Shown here: piece by piece, positions 40,727-51,833 of the stretch
How positions within the stretch are numbered: the stretch's first letter is position 1
How the letters are laid out: every line of letters starts with the position of its first letter
Source: Pectobacterium atrosepticum
GTDB lineage: Bacteria; Pseudomonadota; Gammaproteobacteria; Enterobacterales; Enterobacteriaceae
Direction of reading: 5' to 3'
Length of the DNA stretch: 64,000 nt
Assembly: GCA_019056595.1 (NCBI GenBank)
Contig: CP036163.1
Location: 3,968,001 to 4,032,000 of the forward strand
The notes under the pieces: generated by a model
What the model saw: only the letters and a program-made list of their open reading frames with translations
The model's database searches: none
Told to the model about the DNA's origin: nothing
Position numbers and translations under genes: made by a program

Positions 40727-41515
40727 GTGATTGATCAAACCGCCTTTATTCATCCTAGTTCGATTGTTGAAGACGGTGCCATTATTGGCGCTGGTGTTCA
40801 TATTGGCCCTTTCTGCTATATCGGTTCTCAGGTTGAGATCGGTGCAGGTACGGTGCTGAAATCGCATGTCGTCGTCAATGGCGTCACTAAAATTGGTCGC
40901 GACAACGAAATCTATCAGTTCACGTCAATTGGTGAAGTGAATCAGGATCTCAAATATGCTGGGGAACCGACCCGCGTTGAGATTGGCGATCGTAACCGCA
41001 TCCGTGAAAGCGTCACGATTCATCGTGGCACGTCGCAGGGCGGCGGGTTGACTAAAGTCGGTAGCGATAACCTGTTGATGATCAACACGCATATTGCACA
41101 CGACTGCGTAGTGGGCAATCGCTGTATTCTGGCGAATAACGCTACGTTGGGCGGCCACGTTTCCGTCGATGATTTTGCGATTATCGGTGGGATGACGGCT
41201 GTGCACCAGTTCTGCATTATCGGTGCTCACGTGATGGTCGGTGGGTGTTCTGGTGTGGCGCAAGACGTTCCTCCGTATGTTGTCGCGCAGGGTAATCATG
41301 CCACGCCGTTTGGCCTGAACATCGAAGGCCTGAAGCGTCGCGGATTCGAAAAAGAAACGCTGCATGCGATCCGTAACGCGTACAAGCTGCTCTACCGTAG
41401 CGGTAAAACGCTGGATGAGGTGAAACCGGAAATCGAAGCGCTGGCGGCTGAACATCCGGCAGTGCAGGCATTTACCGATTTCTTTGCCCGTTCTACTCGC
41501 GGCATTATTCGTTAA
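40727..41515 (+). CDS. lpxA: UDP-N-acetylglucosamine O-acyltransferase (GTG start)
   Basis: LpxA catalyses the first step of lipid A synthesis, a reversible acyl transfer from 3-hydroxymyristoyl-ACP. From GTG 40727 the protein has 262 residues, the E. coli length, beginning [10 protein letters not shown]. Hexapeptide repeats form a trimeric beta-helix. The catalytic His125 is in [16 protein letters not shown] lies about ten bases upstream, inside the end of fabZ. The longer frame from 40700 is not supported. Confidence 0.96.
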   Translation: MIDQTAFIHPSSIVEDGAIIGAGVHIGPFCYIGSQVEIGAGTVLKSHVVVNGVTKIGRDNEIYQFTSIGEVNQDLKYAGEPTRVEIGDRNRIRESVTIHRGTSQGGGLTKVGSDNLLMINTHIAHDCVVGNRCILANNATLGGHVSVDDFAIIGGMTAVHQFCIIGAHVMVGGCSGVAQDVPPYVVAQGNHATPFGLNIEGLKRRGFEKETLHAIRNAYKLLYRSGKTLDEVKPEIEALAAEHPAVQAFTDFFARSTRGIIR

Positions 41516-41518
41516 TCC

Positions 41519-42670
41519 ATGTCATCACGTCCTTTGACTATTGGGCTGGTCGCCGGGGAAACTTCCGGCGACATCCTTGGCGCAGGTTTGATCCGGGCGC
41601 TAAAAGAAAAGGTGCCCGGTGCGCGGTTTGTCGGTGTTGCTGGACCGCGTATGCAGGCCGAAGGCTGTGAAGCCTGGTACGAAATGGAAGAGTTGGCTGT
41701 TATGGGCATTGTTGAAGTGCTCGGACGCCTTCCTCGCCTGCTGAAAATTCGGCGGGATTTAACCCAGCGTTTCAGCGAGCTTCAGCCTGATGTTTTCGTG
41801 GGCATTGATGCCCCTGATTTCAATATCACGCTGGAGGGCAACCTCAAACAGCACGGTATCAATACCATTCACTATGTCAGCCCGTCCGTGTGGGCCTGGC
41901 GTCAAAAACGTGTTTTCAAAATAGGTAAAGCGACCAATTTGGTGCTTGCTTTCTTGCCTTTTGAAAAAGCGTTTTACGATCGTTTCAATGTCCCTTGTCG
42001 CTTTATCGGTCATACGATGGCTGATGCGATGCCGCTGCATCCTGATAAAATGACCGCCCGTGCGACGCTGGGTATTGCGCCCGATGCGCATTGTCTGGCA
42101 CTACTGCCGGGCAGTCGTGGTGCAGAAGTTGAAATGCTTAGCGCGGATTTTCTCAATACGGCTGTGCTACTGCGTCAGCATTTTCCCGATCTGGAAATCG
42201 TTGTTCCTCTGGTGAACAGTAAGCGTCGCGAACAGTTCGAACGGATAAAAAGTAGCGTGGCACCCGATCTGCGTGTGCATCTGCTGGATGGGCAGGCGCG
42301 TGAAGCCATGATTGCCAGTGATGCGGCGCTATTGGCATCCGGTACGGCAGCGTTGGAGTGCATGCTGGCTAAATGCCCGATGGTTGTGGGTTATCGTATG
42401 AAGCCTTTTACCTTCTGGCTGGCGCAGCGCTTGGTCAAAACGCCGTGGGTGTCGCTGCCGAATTTGCTAGCTGGGCGTGAGCTGGTGACTGAATTGCTAC
42501 AGACTGACTGTACCCCAGATAAGCTCGCCGCGGCGCTGCTGCCGCTGTTTGCCGATACAGATAAAATGGCTGAGTTACGCACGACATTTGTGGATTTGCA
42601 TCAGCAAATTCGCTGTAACGCCGATGAGCAAGCGGCTCAGGCGGTACTGGAATTAGTTACTCCTCGTTAA
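41519..42670 (+). CDS. lpxB: Lipid A disaccharide synthase
   Basis: LpxB joins UDP-diacylglucosamine and lipid X into the tetra-acyl disaccharide, a membrane-associated GT19 glycosyltransferase. The protein has 383 residues (E. coli 382). The N-terminal [17 protein letters not shown] and later [12 protein letters not shown] and [11 protein letters not shown] are family signatures. The last binds the UDP moiety. It starts three bases after lpxA and is followed 21 bases later by rnhB. Confidence 0.97.
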   Translation: MSSRPLTIGLVAGETSGDILGAGLIRALKEKVPGARFVGVAGPRMQAEGCEAWYEMEELAVMGIVEVLGRLPRLLKIRRDLTQRFSELQPDVFVGIDAPDFNITLEGNLKQHGINTIHYVSPSVWAWRQKRVFKIGKATNLVLAFLPFEKAFYDRFNVPCRFIGHTMADAMPLHPDKMTARATLGIAPDAHCLALLPGSRGAEVEMLSADFLNTAVLLRQHFPDLEIVVPLVNSKRREQFERIKSSVAPDLRVHLLDGQAREAMIASDAALLASGTAALECMLAKCPMVVGYRMKPFTFWLAQRLVKTPWVSLPNLLAGRELVTELLQTDCTPDKLAAALLPLFADTDKMAELRTTFVDLHQQIRCNADEQAAQAVLELVTPR

Positions 42671-42691
42671 TAAAAACATGTTAATAAAACT

Positions 42692-43288
42692 ATGAGCGAA
42701 ATATTTATTTACCCGCAGGCGACCTGCATCGCTGGCGTTGATGAGGTGGGCCGTGGCCCTTTGGTTGGTGCGGTCGTGACGGCTGCGGTGATTCTTGACC
42801 CGACTAGGCCAATTGTCGGGTTGGCGGATTCCAAACAGCTGAGTGAAAAACGTCGGCTGTCGCTCTATGATGAAATCAAAGAGAAGGCGCTGGCGTGGAG
42901 CCTTGGCCGTGCGGAACCGGAAGAGATTGACCAACTGAATATTCTGCATGCTACCATGTTAGCTATGCAACGTGCGGTGGCTGCATTGGCTATTGTGCCG
43001 GATTTTGTTCTGATTGACGGCAACCGTTGTCCTGCACTACCGATGCCCGCGCAGGCGGTTGTTAAAGGGGATAGCCGCGTGGCAGAAATCAGCGCGGCCT
43101 CAATTATGGCGAAAGTGACTCGCGATCGTGAGATGGTCGAGTTGGATCAACGCTTCCCAGATTATGGTTTTGCCCAACACAAAGGCTATCCAACGGCTTT
43201 TCATCTGGAGAAGCTGGCTGCACTGGGTGCTACTGAGTTTCACCGTCGGAGCTTCGCGCCAGTTAAGCGTGTGTTAGGCCTGGCGTAA
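42692..43288 (+). CDS. rnhB: Ribonuclease HII
   Basis: RnhB cuts RNA in RNA-DNA hybrids, including single ribonucleotides left in DNA. The protein has 198 residues, as in E. coli. The acidic active site begins with Asp17-Glu18 in [15 protein letters not shown] further aspartate is in [10 protein letters not shown], and [21 protein letters not shown] (shown as KGDSRVAEI and SIMAKVTRD) completes the signature. It lies between lpxB and dnaE, as in E. coli. Confidence 0.97.
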
Positions 43289-43364
43289 AACATCATCATT
43301 AACTCTCCGTGTTGTGATATCACTATTGCAACGCTGACTAATCGATAAATTCTGGGATCTGGAG

Positions 43365-46300
43365 ATGGCCGAACCACGTTTTGTTCACCTGCGTGTTCAC
43401 AGTGACTATTCCATGATCGATGGGCTGGCCAAAGTCGGTCCGCTGGTAAAAAAAACGGCGGCACTCGGTATGCCAGCGCTGGCGATTACCGATTTTACCA
43501 ACCTGTGTGGGCTGGTTAAATTCTATGGCGGCGCGCATGGCGCAGGGGTCAAACCTATCATCGGTGCAGACTTCTATGTCGAAAGCGATGAATTAGGGGA
43601 TGAGCTCGCGCATCTTACTGTGTTGGCCATGGATAATGAAGGCTACCAGAATCTCACGCTGCTGATTTCCCATGCTTATCAACGGGGTTATGGCGCTGCT
43701 GGGCCGACGATTGACCGTGATTGGCTCATTGAACATCAGGAAGGACTGATTCTCCTTTCTGGCGGTCGCCGGGGTGATGTTGGCCGATTTTTGCTGCGTG
43801 GTAATCAGGCGCAGGCCGAACAGTGTCTGGCATTCTATCAGGAGCACTTTCCTCAGCGTTACTACCTGGAATTGACCCGCACGTCCCGCCCCGATGAAGA
43901 AAGCTATATACACGCGGCCGTGGAGTTGGCAACCAAGTACGGGTTGCCCGTTGTGGCAACCAATGAAGTGTGCTTCATCAGCACTGATGATTTTGACGCT
44001 CACGAAATCCGCGTTGCCATTCACGATGGCTACACGCTTGACGATCCCAAACGCCCACGTCATTACAGCCCGCAGCAGTACATGCGCTCGGAAGAGGAAA
44101 TGTGCGAGCTGTTTGCCGATATCCCAGAAGCGCTGGCGAACAGCGTCGAAATTGCCAAGCGCTGTAACGTAACGATCCGGTTGGGCGAATATTTTCTGCC
44201 GCAGTTCCCGACGGGTGAGATGAGCACCGCAGATTTTCTGGTTCAGTGCTCGAAAAAAGGACTGGAGGATCGTCTTGAATCCCTGTTCCCAGATCCAGAA
44301 GTGCGCGTCGCGCGTCGGCCAGAATATGATGAGCGTCTGGACATTGAACTGGGCGTCATCAACCAGATGGGGTTCCCCGGCTACTTCCTGATCGTCATGG
44401 AGTTTATTCAGTGGTCGAAGGATAACGATGTGCCTGTTGGCCCTGGGCGTGGTTCCGGTGCGGGCTCATTGGTAGCCTACTCGCTGAAAATCACCGATCT
44501 GGATCCGCTGGAGTTCGACCTGTTGTTCGAACGCTTCCTCAACCCTGAACGCGTCTCAATGCCTGACTTCGATGTCGATTTCTGTATGGAAAAACGCGAC
44601 ATGGTTATCGACCACGTTGCGGAGATGTACGGGCGTGACGCGGTATCACAGATTATCACCTTCGGTACGATGGCGGCAAAAGCGGTTATTCGTGACGTAG
44701 GGCGTGTGCTCGGGCACCCTTATGGGTTTGTCGATCGTATTTCAAAACTGGTGCCGCCCGATCCGGGCATGACGCTGGAAAAGGCGTTTGCGGCCGAACC
44801 GCAGTTGCCAGAAATTTATGAAGCCGATGAGGAAGTTAAGGCCCTCATCGATATGGCGCGCAAGCTCGAAGGCGTTACGCGTAACGCCGGGAAACATGCG
44901 GGTGGGGTGGTGATATCCCCCACCAAGATTACCGATTTCGCGCCACTGTATTGCGATTCGGAAGGGAACCACCCGGTTACCCAGTTTGATAAGAACGACG
45001 TGGAATACGCCGGGCTGGTGAAGTTCGACTTCCTTGGCCTGCGTACGTTGACGATTATCGACTGGGCTCTGGAGATGATCAACGCCCGTCGCGCGAAGCT
45101 AGGACAGGAACCGATTGATATCGCGACGATTCCGCTCGGCGATAAGAAAAGTTTCGACATGCTGCAACGTTCGGAAACCACCGCGGTATTCCAGCTTGAA
45201 TCGCGTGGCATGAAAGATCTAATCAAGCGCCTGAAGCCCGACTGCTTTGAAGATATGATCGCTCTGGTGGCGTTGTTCCGCCCTGGTCCGCTGCAATCCG
45301 GCATGGTGGATAACTTCATCGACCGTAAGCATGGTCGTGAAGCAATTTCGTATCCTGATATTGAATGGCAGCACGAATCACTCAAGCCAGTGCTGGAGCC
45401 GACCTACGGTATTATCCTGTATCAGGAACAGGTCATGCAGATCGCTCAGGTTCTGGCGGGTTATACGCTGGGTGGTGCGGACATGCTGCGCCGTGCTATG
45501 GGGAAAAAGAACCCCGTTGAAATGGCGAAGCAGCGTGGTGGCTTTGAAGATGGTGCCAAATCTCGCGGCGTGAACGGCGAACTGGCGGTTAAGATTTTCG
45601 ACCTGGTGGAAAAATTCGCTGGTTACGGCTTTAATAAATCTCACTCCGCTGCCTATGCACTGGTGTCTTACCAAACGCTGTGGTTGAAAGCGCACTATCC
45701 GGCTGAATTCATGGCGGCGGTGATGACGGCCGATATGGACAACACGGATAAAGTGGTGGGGCTGGTTGATGAATGCTGGAGGATGGGGTTAAAAATCCTG
45801 CCTCCAGACATCAATAGCGGCCTGTATCACTTTCACGTTAACGATGATGGAGAGATTGTTTACGGCATCGGTGCGATTAAAGGTGTCGGTGAAGGCCCGA
45901 TTGAGGCGATTATCGAGGCGCGTAATCAGGGCGGCTATTTTAGAGAATTGTTTGACCTCTGCGCACGTACTGACATCAAAAAGCTGAACCGACGCGTGCT
46001 GGAAAAGCTGATTATGTCTGGGGCGTTTGACCGCCTGGGGCCGCATCGCGCCGCGCTGATGAACTCATTGGCTGATGCGCTGAAGGCCGCCGATCAGCAT
46101 GCTAAAGCGGAAGCCATTGGTCAGGTGGATATGTTTGGCGTGTTGGCCGATGCGCCTGAGCAGGTTGAGCAATCCTACAGCACCGTGCCACCGTGGCCGG
46201 AGCAGGTCGTGTTGGATGGTGAACGGGAGACGCTGGGGCTGTACCTGACCGGCCACCCGATCACGCAATATATTAAGGAAATTGAACGCTATGCCGCTGG

Positions 46301-46847
46301 CGTACGTTTGAAAGATATGCACCCGACGGATCGGGGTAAAATGACCACTGCCGTTGGGCTGGTGTTGGCGGCTCGCGTCATGATCACCAAACGGGGCAAC
46401 CGTATTGGTATCTGTACATTGGACGATCGTTCCGGTCGGCTTGAGATCATGCTGTTTACCGATGCATTGGAAAAATATCAGCATTTACTTGAGAAAGACC
46501 GTATCCTTATCGCCAGTGGACAGGTCAGCTTTGATGACTTCAGCGGCGGGCTTAAAATGACCGTCCGAGAGTTAATGGATATCAGTGAAGCGCGGGAAAA
46601 ATACGCGCGCGGGCTTGCTATCTCGCTGACTGACAGGCAAATTGATGACCAGCTATTAAACCGTCTCCGTCAATCGTTGGAACCCCATCGATCGGGGACG
46701 ATCCCAGTGCATCTCTATTACCAGCGTGAAGATGCGCGTGCCCGACTACGTTTCGGCGCAGCATGGCGTGTAACGCCTGCCGATGCGCTATTGAACGAGC
46801 TGCGTACATTAGTGGGTAATGAGCAGGTGGAACTGGAATTTGACTAA
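43365..46847 (+). CDS. dnaE: DNA polymerase III alpha subunit
   Basis: DnaE is the catalytic subunit of the replicative polymerase. The protein has 1160 residues, the E. coli length. The N-terminal PHP domain begins [19 protein letters not shown]. The palm holds the catalytic aspartates in [14 protein letters not shown] near residue 400. The clamp-binding motif is QVDMFGVLA near residue 920 (E. coli QADMFGV). An OB-fold domain follows ([17 protein letters not shown]). It is twelve bases upstream of accA. Confidence 0.98.
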   Translation: MAEPRFVHLRVHSDYSMIDGLAKVGPLVKKTAALGMPALAITDFTNLCGLVKFYGGAHGAGVKPIIGADFYVESDELGDELAHLTVLAMDNEGYQNLTLLISHAYQRGYGAAGPTIDRDWLIEHQEGLILLSGGRRGDVGRFLLRGNQAQAEQCLAFYQEHFPQRYYLELTRTSRPDEESYIHAAVELATKYGLPVVATNEVCFISTDDFDAHEIRVAIHDGYTLDDPKRPRHYSPQQYMRSEEEMCELFADIPEALANSVEIAKRCNVTIRLGEYFLPQFPTGEMSTADFLVQCSKKGLEDRLESLFPDPEVRVARRPEYDERLDIELGVINQMGFPGYFLIVMEFIQWSKDNDVPVGPGRGSGAGSLVAYSLKITDLDPLEFDLLFERFLNPERVSMPDFDVDFCMEKRDMVIDHVAEMYGRDAVSQIITFGTMAAKAVIRDVGRVLGHPYGFVDRISKLVPPDPGMTLEKAFAAEPQLPEIYEADEEVKALIDMARKLEGVTRNAGKHAGGVVISPTKITDFAPLYCDSEGNHPVTQFDKNDVEYAGLVKFDFLGLRTLTIIDWALEMINARRAKLGQEPIDIATIPLGDKKSFDMLQRSETTAVFQLESRGMKDLIKRLKPDCFEDMIALVALFRPGPLQSGMVDNFIDRKHGREAISYPDIEWQHESLKPVLEPTYGIILYQEQVMQIAQVLAGYTLGGADMLRRAMGKKNPVEMAKQRGGFEDGAKSRGVNGELAVKIFDLVEKFAGYGFNKSHSAAYALVSYQTLWLKAHYPAEFMAAVMTADMDNTDKVVGLVDECWRMGLKILPPDINSGLYHFHVNDDGEIVYGIGAIKGVGEGPIEAIIEARNQGGYFRELFDLCARTDIKKLNRRVLEKLIMSGAFDRLGPHRAALMNSLADALKAADQHAKAEAIGQVDMFGVLADAPEQVEQSYSTVPPWPEQVVLDGERETLGLYLTGHPITQYIKEIERYAAGVRLKDMHPTDRGKMTTAVGLVLAARVMITKRGNRIGICTLDDRSGRLEIMLFTDALEKYQHLLEKDRILIASGQVSFDDFSGGLKMTVRELMDISEAREKYARGLAISLTDRQIDDQLLNRLRQSLEPHRSGTIPVHLYYQREDARARLRFGAAWRVTPADALLNELRTLVGNEQVELEFD

Positions 46848-46859
46848 TATAGGAATACT

Positions 46860-47819
46860 ATGAGTCTGAATTTTCTTGATTTTGAGCAGCCGATTGCAGA
46901 GTTGGAAGCGAAAATTGACTCGCTGACCGCAGTCAGCCGTCAAGACGAAAAATTGGATATTAATCTGGACGAAGAAGTCCAGCGCCTGCGTGAGAAGAGC
47001 GTTGAATTGACGCGCAAAATCTTCGCCGATTTGGGTGCCTGGCAGGTTGCGCAATTAGCGCGCCATCCGCAACGTCCTTATACGCTTGATTATATTAAGC
47101 ACATTTTTACCGATTTTGATGAGTTGGCTGGCGATCGCGCCTATGCCGATGACAAGGCCATTGTCGGCGGGATTGCCCGTTTGGATGGACGTCCGGTGAT
47201 GATCATTGGTCATCAGAAAGGTCGTGAAACCAAAGAAAAGATTCGCCGTAATTTCGGCATGCCTGCTCCAGAAGGGTATCGCAAAGCGCTGCGCCTGATG
47301 GAAATGGCCGATCGTTTCAGGATGCCGATCATCACCTTTATCGATACGCCGGGTGCTTATCCGGGCGTAGGCGCAGAAGAACGCGGCCAGTCTGAAGCTA
47401 TCGCGCGTAACCTGCGTGAAATGTCGACGCTGCGTGTGCCAATCATCTGTACCGTTATTGGTGAAGGTGGTTCCGGTGGGGCGTTGGCTATCGGCGTGGG
47501 CGACAAGGTTAACATGTTGCAGTACAGCACCTACTCGGTCATTTCACCGGAAGGCTGTGCGTCTATCCTGTGGAAGAGCGCGGACAAGGCGCCGTTGGCG
47601 GCTGAAGCTATGGGCATCATCGCGCCGCGTCTGAAAGAGCTGAAACTGATCGATACCGTGATTCCTGAACCGCTGGGTTCCGCGCACCGTAACGTTCCGG
47701 TAATGGCTGCGTCGCTGAAAGCGCAACTGTTGGCCGATCTACTCGATCTCGAAGGCCTGAGCGAAGAAGCGCTGCTGAACCGCCGCTATCAGCGCTTGAT
47801 GAACTATGGTTATTGCTAA
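46860..47819 (+). CDS. accA: Acetyl-CoA carboxylase carboxyltransferase subunit alpha
   Basis: AccA pairs with AccD to move carboxyl from biotin to acetyl-CoA, giving malonyl-CoA for fatty acid synthesis. The protein has 319 residues, as in E. coli. Conserved segments include [20 protein letters not shown] and [15 protein letters not shown], whose paired backbone amides form the oxyanion holes. It follows dnaE closely and ends before a strong terminator. Confidence 0.98.
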   Translation: MSLNFLDFEQPIAELEAKIDSLTAVSRQDEKLDINLDEEVQRLREKSVELTRKIFADLGAWQVAQLARHPQRPYTLDYIKHIFTDFDELAGDRAYADDKAIVGGIARLDGRPVMIIGHQKGRETKEKIRRNFGMPAPEGYRKALRLMEMADRFRMPIITFIDTPGAYPGVGAEERGQSEAIARNLREMSTLRVPIICTVIGEGGSGGALAIGVGDKVNMLQYSTYSVISPEGCASILWKSADKAPLAAEAMGIIAPRLKELKLIDTVIPEPLGSAHRNVPVMAASLKAQLLADLLDLEGLSEEALLNRRYQRLMNYGYC

Positions 47820-47898
47820 TTCACAGTGGTTACTGCTGATGACGTGATTGTCTGATTGATTGCAGTATTATCAATCAGGCTATTCTGGCGTTACTTTG

Positions 47899-47932
47899 AA
47901 AATCCGTTGTCAGTAATGACAGCGGATTTTTT
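47899..47932 (+). terminator. Terminator after accA
   Basis: AAAATCCGTTGTCA pairs with TGACAGCGGATTTT around GTAA, with one G-U pair, and ends in a run of six T. It lies only 18 bases before the yaeR start, so yaeR must have a promoter upstream of or inside this hairpin, or rely on read-through. Confidence 0.92.
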
Positions 47933-47950
47933 GCTATGAGGGTTGGAATA

Positions 47951-48340
47951 ATGCTGAAATTGCTCGATGTACACCACATTGCAGTGATTGCCTCTGACTA
48001 TGAACGCAGCAAGGCATTTTATTGTGACGTGTTGGGATTTACGTTGAACAATGAGGTCTATCGTGCGGCGCGGCAGTCATGGAAAGGGGACCTCTCGCTG
48101 AATGGGCGTTATACCATTGAGCTATTTTCTTTCCCTCATCCACCTGCGCGTGTCAGTCGGCCGGAGGCTTGCGGTTTACGCCATCTGGCTTTTGCTGTGG
48201 CTGATGTAGAGCAGGCGATTGCTTCACTGGCGCAGGCTAGCGTCATTTGTGAACCCGTAAGGATCGATCCTGAAACGCAGCAACGCTTCACGTTTTTCTC
48301 CGATCCTGATGGCCTGCCCTTAGAACTGTATGAGATCTGA
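47951..48340 (+). CDS. yaeR: VOC-family (glyoxalase-like) protein YaeR
   Basis: This is a 129-residue single-unit vicinal-oxygen-chelate protein. It begins MLKLLDVHHIAVIASDYERS. Candidate metal ligands are the histidine in VHHIAV, the glutamate in TIELFSF, the histidine in CGLRHLAF and the glutamate in LPLELYE. Family members bind divalent metals; the reaction of YaeR is not established (later called GloA2 by similarity to glyoxalase I). ATG 47951 has GAGG at good spacing and gives the E. coli length. It overlaps tilS by 11 bases. Confidence 0.92.
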   Translation: MLKLLDVHHIAVIASDYERSKAFYCDVLGFTLNNEVYRAARQSWKGDLSLNGRYTIELFSFPHPPARVSRPEACGLRHLAFAVADVEQAIASLAQASVICEPVRIDPETQQRFTFFSDPDGLPLELYEI

Positions 48341-49667
48341 TACTGTGGACCGCACCGAACCTGACGATGAGTTACTCCAGACGATCGTGACGCAAACGGC
48401 CGGATGCGGGTCGATCTTGTTGGCCTATAGCGGTGGCTTGGACTCTAGCGTGCTATTGCATCTGTTGGTGACCGTGCGTCAGCGTTCTGGGCAGACTATT
48501 CGTGCGGCTTACATCCATCACGGCTTAAATCCGCTGGCGGATAGCTGGGCTGAACATTGTCGCCAGCAGTGTGAACGCTGGCAGGTGCCGTTTTCCTCGC
48601 TGGCAGTGACGGTTGAGGCGCAGAACGGCGGTATTGAAGCTGCAGCCAGAACCGCACGCTATCAGGCGTTGCAAGTGCACCTGAAAGAGGGCGAGACCCT
48701 GCTGACTGCGCAGCACCTTGATGACCAGAGCGAAACCTTTTTACTGGCGCTTAAACGCGGCAGCGGGCCTGCCGGATTGTCTGCGATGGCGGCTAACAGC
48801 TTCCTTGGCCATCATCGTTTAGTGCGTCCGCTATTAGGTTTTTCTCGTCTCCAACTGGAAGCTTACGCACAGCGGCACCAGCTTCGCTGGATTGAAGACG
48901 ACAGCAATCAAGATGAACGCTTTGACCGCAATTTTTTACGCCGCCAGATCTTACCGCGATTGACTCAGCGTTGGCCGCATTTCCCCTCTGCCGTGGCGCG
49001 TAGCGCCGAGCTTTGTGCCGAACAGGAACAATTGCTCGATGAGTTACTGGAGGAATCATTGCGGACGCTACGCCAGCCGGATGGTGCGTTGAGCATTGAC
49101 GGTCTGGTGCCGCTAAGCCCGGTGCGGCGTTTTGCGCTACTGCGGCGCTGGCTGGCACAGCAAGGGGCGACGATGCCCGCGCGCGATCAGTTGCAACGAC
49201 TCTGGGATGAGGTTGCGGCGAGTCGACGGGATGCGGAACCTATATTGCAACTGAATCAGATGCAGATTCGCCGTTTTCGTCAGCATCTCTATCTACTGCC
49301 GCTGATGCCATCGCTCAAAGACCGCGTTCTGCCGTGGCAACCGACGTCATGCCCGTTATCTCTCCCTGACAACTTAGGTACGCTGTTGCTTGCTGATAGT
49401 GGGGTCGCGGTTCGCGCGCCGAAAAACGGTGAAACGGTAAGTATTCGCTTTTCGACCAGCGGAACCGTACATATTGTTGGCAGAGCACACGGGCGGCAAA
49501 TCAAGAAACTCTGGCAGGAGCTGGGCGTTCCACCCTGGTGGCGCGACCGTACGCCGCTGCTTTTCTACAACGAGCAACTGATTGCGGCCGTGGGACGGTT
49601 CGTTACGCGAGAAGGGCAGGTGAGAGAACATCAGCCCTTATGGCACATCGTTTGGGAAAGAAACTAA
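48330..49667 (+). CDS. tilS: tRNA(Ile)-lysidine synthetase TilS
   Basis: TilS converts C34 of the AUA-decoding tRNA-Ile2 to lysidine, changing both its codon and amino-acid identity; it is essential in E. coli. The protein has 445 residues. The ATP-pyrophosphatase P-loop is LLAYSGGLDSSVLLHLL (SGGLDS at 34-39). An N-terminal HHGLNPLADSW and a C-terminal tRNA-binding domain with HIVGRAHGRQIKKLWQE are present. The ATG at 48330 lies inside yaeR; a GTG at 48345 is an alternative start. Confidence 0.95.
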   Translation: MRSDTVDRTEPDDELLQTIVTQTAGCGSILLAYSGGLDSSVLLHLLVTVRQRSGQTIRAAYIHHGLNPLADSWAEHCRQQCERWQVPFSSLAVTVEAQNGGIEAAARTARYQALQVHLKEGETLLTAQHLDDQSETFLLALKRGSGPAGLSAMAANSFLGHHRLVRPLLGFSRLQLEAYAQRHQLRWIEDDSNQDERFDRNFLRRQILPRLTQRWPHFPSAVARSAELCAEQEQLLDELLEESLRTLRQPDGALSIDGLVPLSPVRRFALLRRWLAQQGATMPARDQLQRLWDEVAASRRDAEPILQLNQMQIRRFRQHLYLLPLMPSLKDRVLPWQPTSCPLSLPDNLGTLLLADSGVAVRAPKNGETVSIRFSTSGTVHIVGRAHGRQIKKLWQELGVPPWWRDRTPLLFYNEQLIAAVGRFVTREGQVREHQPLWHIVWERN

Positions 49668-49678
49668 CGTTGGTAATA

Positions 49679-49706
49679 AAAACGGACAACCTGAGTTGTC
49701 CGTTTT
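49679..49706. terminator. Bidirectional terminator between tilS and rof
   Basis: AAAACGGACAAC pairs perfectly with GTTGTCCGTTTT around CTGA. T-rich ends on both strands let it serve tilS and the convergent rof-yaeP pair. Confidence 0.92.
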
Positions 49707-49752
49707 GGAAGCATTTATTCAGCGTTTGCCGCTAAATGAAAGGAGAAGTCCA

Positions 49753-50013
49753 TCAGGATTCGCTGACGACGACCTTCCCTATTTCGGGATGACTGAAACT
49801 GACGATGTGATCGAGGCGCAGTTCGCGCGTTGTACCGGAGGCTTCAATCACCAGATATTCGATCTGCTTACGTGAGATCATGTCACTGGCTTTTCCGGTC
49901 ACAACTTCACCATTGCGTAGTTCCAGCGTCAGCGTCAGATTCTGCTGACAGGTGGCTTCCAGGCTGTCGTAATCATCACAGTTGATGGGTTGATATTCAT
50001 TACTCATTGACAT
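49753..50013 (-). CDS. rof: Rho-binding antiterminator Rof
   Basis: Rof (YaeO) binds Rho and blocks its RNA-binding site, reducing Rho-dependent termination. From ATG 50013 the protein has 86 residues, starting [16 protein letters not shown], close to E. coli. The Sm-like beta-barrel is suggested by [20 protein letters not shown] and [20 protein letters not shown] 50019 and ATG 50007 are other in-frame starts, but GGTGAG is best placed for 50013. The start overlaps the yaeP stop, so the pair is coupled. Confidence 0.93.
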   Translation of the reverse strand: MSMSNEYQPINCDDYDSLEATCQQNLTLTLELRNGEVVTGKASDMISRKQIEYLVIEASGTTRELRLDHIVSFSHPEIGKVVVSES

Positions 50014-50200
50014 AATCACTCACCAATAAGTTAGCGGCGGCAAAAGCTGCCTGTTCCCTGACGGAGGATGGCAACGCCTCATTTGCGGCAATGCTATCCA
50101 GGGTTTTCAAAACACAACCCAGCGAATCGGGTATATAGCCCAGAGCGCCACCGGCGATCTCTGCGTATAAGCGACGTACTAATTCACAGTATTCTTGCAC
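50000..50200 (-). CDS. yaeP: YaeP family protein (GTG start)
   Basis: This is a 66-residue protein of the YaeP (UPF0253) family with no known function. The GTG at 50200 is chosen because AAGGGAGA lies six bases upstream and the protein then has exactly the E. coli length. It ends in the conserved [14 protein letters not shown] longer frame to ATG 50239 adds 13 residues without a ribosome site. The stop overlaps the rof start. Confidence 0.9.
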   Translation of the reverse strand: MQEYCELVRRLYAEIAGGALGYIPDSLGCVLKTLDSIAANEALPSSVREQAAFAAANLLVSDYVNE

Positions 50201-50439
50201 TATATTCTCCCTTGAAAGCTTAGCTCGGTAGATATTCATGCATCATCACTCGCTGTGGTGCGCGATGTTGTAAGCCTACGAAGATAAACTCTATTTATCA
50301 AACCGACTATAGCATAGGGATTAACAGGATATCAGTAGTCCTTAGAGGCCTAATCTATCGGTTACGTGGCAGATATCACCTTTACTGTGAGGATGGCGCT
50401 AACTCAAGTAAACTAGGGGGAATAAAGACGAGGTCACTG

Positions 50440-50994
50440 ATGGCATTAAAAGCAACGGTTTACAAAGCAGCAATCAATATTGCCGATATGGATCGGAATT
50501 TTTTTCACGACGCGAATCTGACGATAGCGCAGCATCCGTCTGAAACTGAGCAGCGTATGATGCTGCGACTTTTAGCGTGGATTTGCCATGCTGATGAAAA
50601 CCTGCGCTTTACCAAAGGGCTTAGCGCAGATGACGAGCCGGAAATCTGGCGACGTAATGATACGATGGAGCTGGAACTGTGGATTGAGCTAGGCCTGCCG
50701 GATGAAAAGCGGCTGAAGAAAGCCTGCAACCAGTCCCGTGCAGTTGTGCTGTACGCCTACAACGAGCGTGCGGCACAGGTTTGGTGGAGTGCCATATCGG
50801 GTAAAGTCTCCGGGTACAAGAATCTGACTATCCGCTTTTTAGATGATAATCAACTAGCTCAACTTGCCGGACTGGTTCAGCGCACCATGTCATTGCAGGC
50901 AACCATTCAGGAAGGCACGATCTGGTTGTCTGACGATAAGAATAGTCTTGAAATAGCATTTTCTGAGTGGAAAATTCCTCAGACTCAGGGATGA
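50440..50994 (+). CDS. yaeQ: YaeQ family protein
   Basis: YaeQ is a 184-residue cytoplasmic protein (E. coli 181) with a PD-(D/E)XK nuclease-like fold in known structures and no settled function. It has been linked to suppression of RfaH loss. Conserved segments include [30 protein letters not shown] and [14 protein letters not shown], whose acidic residues resemble a metal site. A GAGG precedes the ATG at suitable distance. In E. coli arfB follows; here nlpE follows directly. Confidence 0.92.
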   Translation: MALKATVYKAAINIADMDRNFFHDANLTIAQHPSETEQRMMLRLLAWICHADENLRFTKGLSADDEPEIWRRNDTMELELWIELGLPDEKRLKKACNQSRAVVLYAYNERAAQVWWSAISGKVSGYKNLTIRFLDDNQLAQLAGLVQRTMSLQATIQEGTIWLSDDKNSLEIAFSEWKIPQTQG

Positions 50995-51062
50995 TAACGA
51001 GTTGGGGTACGTTCCAGCGCATGGGTAAGAACGGGAAAACAGGACAGAGGGACAGAAAAATA

Positions 51063-51761
51063 ATGATGAAAAAACTGGCTATCGGTGTGCTGTTGATAGC
51101 AGGGATTTCTGGGTTGATCGGGTGCCATACCCGCTCACAAGTTCAGGAAGAGCCCCTTAAACCAATGGCGCAAAGTTATCGTGGCGTTTTACCCTGTGCG
51201 GACTGCGGAGGGATTGATACGTCACTGTTTTTGGAAAAAGACGGGACATTTATTCTGCGTGAACAGTATCAAACGACGCGAGAAGGTAACAACACGTTCG
51301 CTTCCTATGGGCAATGGAGACGCACCGCGGATAAGCTGGTGTTGACGGACAGCGCGGGCGAAAAACGTTACTTCCGCCCAGTTGATGGCACCCTTGAAAT
51401 GTTGGATCAACAAGGTTTGCCCATCAATTCATCTCTTCCTCGTCAGTTGACGGCAACCGAGCAGCCGCTGCCAAACACGCCGATGGTAATGAAGGGAATA
51501 TACCGCTATATGGCGGACGTCGCGACCTTCTCTGACTGCGCGACAGGAAAAACCTTTGTGATGGATGACAGCGCGGAGTTGGAAAGACAATATTTTCGCG
51601 TGAGAGATCAAGCTGCTGAACCAGTATTACTTGTTCTAACTGCGCATTTTGCCATCATTCCGTCGATGGAAGAAGGGCAGATGGTGAAGGCCGTTGTCCC
51701 TAACGGCAGCGATAAAGCACGTATGAAGGCGCGAGCAAACTGCGATACACAGATAGACTGA
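51063..51761 (+). CDS. nlpE: Envelope stress lipoprotein NlpE (CutF)
   Basis: NlpE is an outer-membrane lipoprotein that signals surface contact and faulty lipoprotein export to the Cpx system. From ATG 51063 the protein has 232 residues (E. coli 236). The lipobox GLIGC gives lipidated Cys21. The N-terminal domain carries the CADC motif (Cys45 and Cys48). Two C-terminal cysteines (SDCATG and ANCDT) match the disulfide that reports on DsbA activity. Two ATGs in tandem (51063 and 51066) follow AGGGAC. The longer frame from 50967 overlaps yaeQ and is rejected. Confidence 0.94.
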   Translation: MMKKLAIGVLLIAGISGLIGCHTRSQVQEEPLKPMAQSYRGVLPCADCGGIDTSLFLEKDGTFILREQYQTTREGNNTFASYGQWRRTADKLVLTDSAGEKRYFRPVDGTLEMLDQQGLPINSSLPRQLTATEQPLPNTPMVMKGIYRYMADVATFSDCATGKTFVMDDSAELERQYFRVRDQAAEPVLLVLTAHFAIIPSMEEGQMVKAVVPNGSDKARMKARANCDTQID

Positions 51762-51776
51762 TTCAATGTTTAAAAG

Positions 51777-51805
51777 AAAAAGGCACTGATTTTCAGTGCC
51801 TTTTT
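51777..51805. terminator. Bidirectional terminator between nlpE and mutS
   Basis: AAAAAGGCACTGA pairs perfectly with TCAGTGCCTTTTT around a TTT loop. Both strands have U-runs, so it can end nlpE and the convergent mutS. Confidence 0.93.
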
Positions 51806-51833
51806 GCTATTTATTAGCCCGCGCTGACTCGCG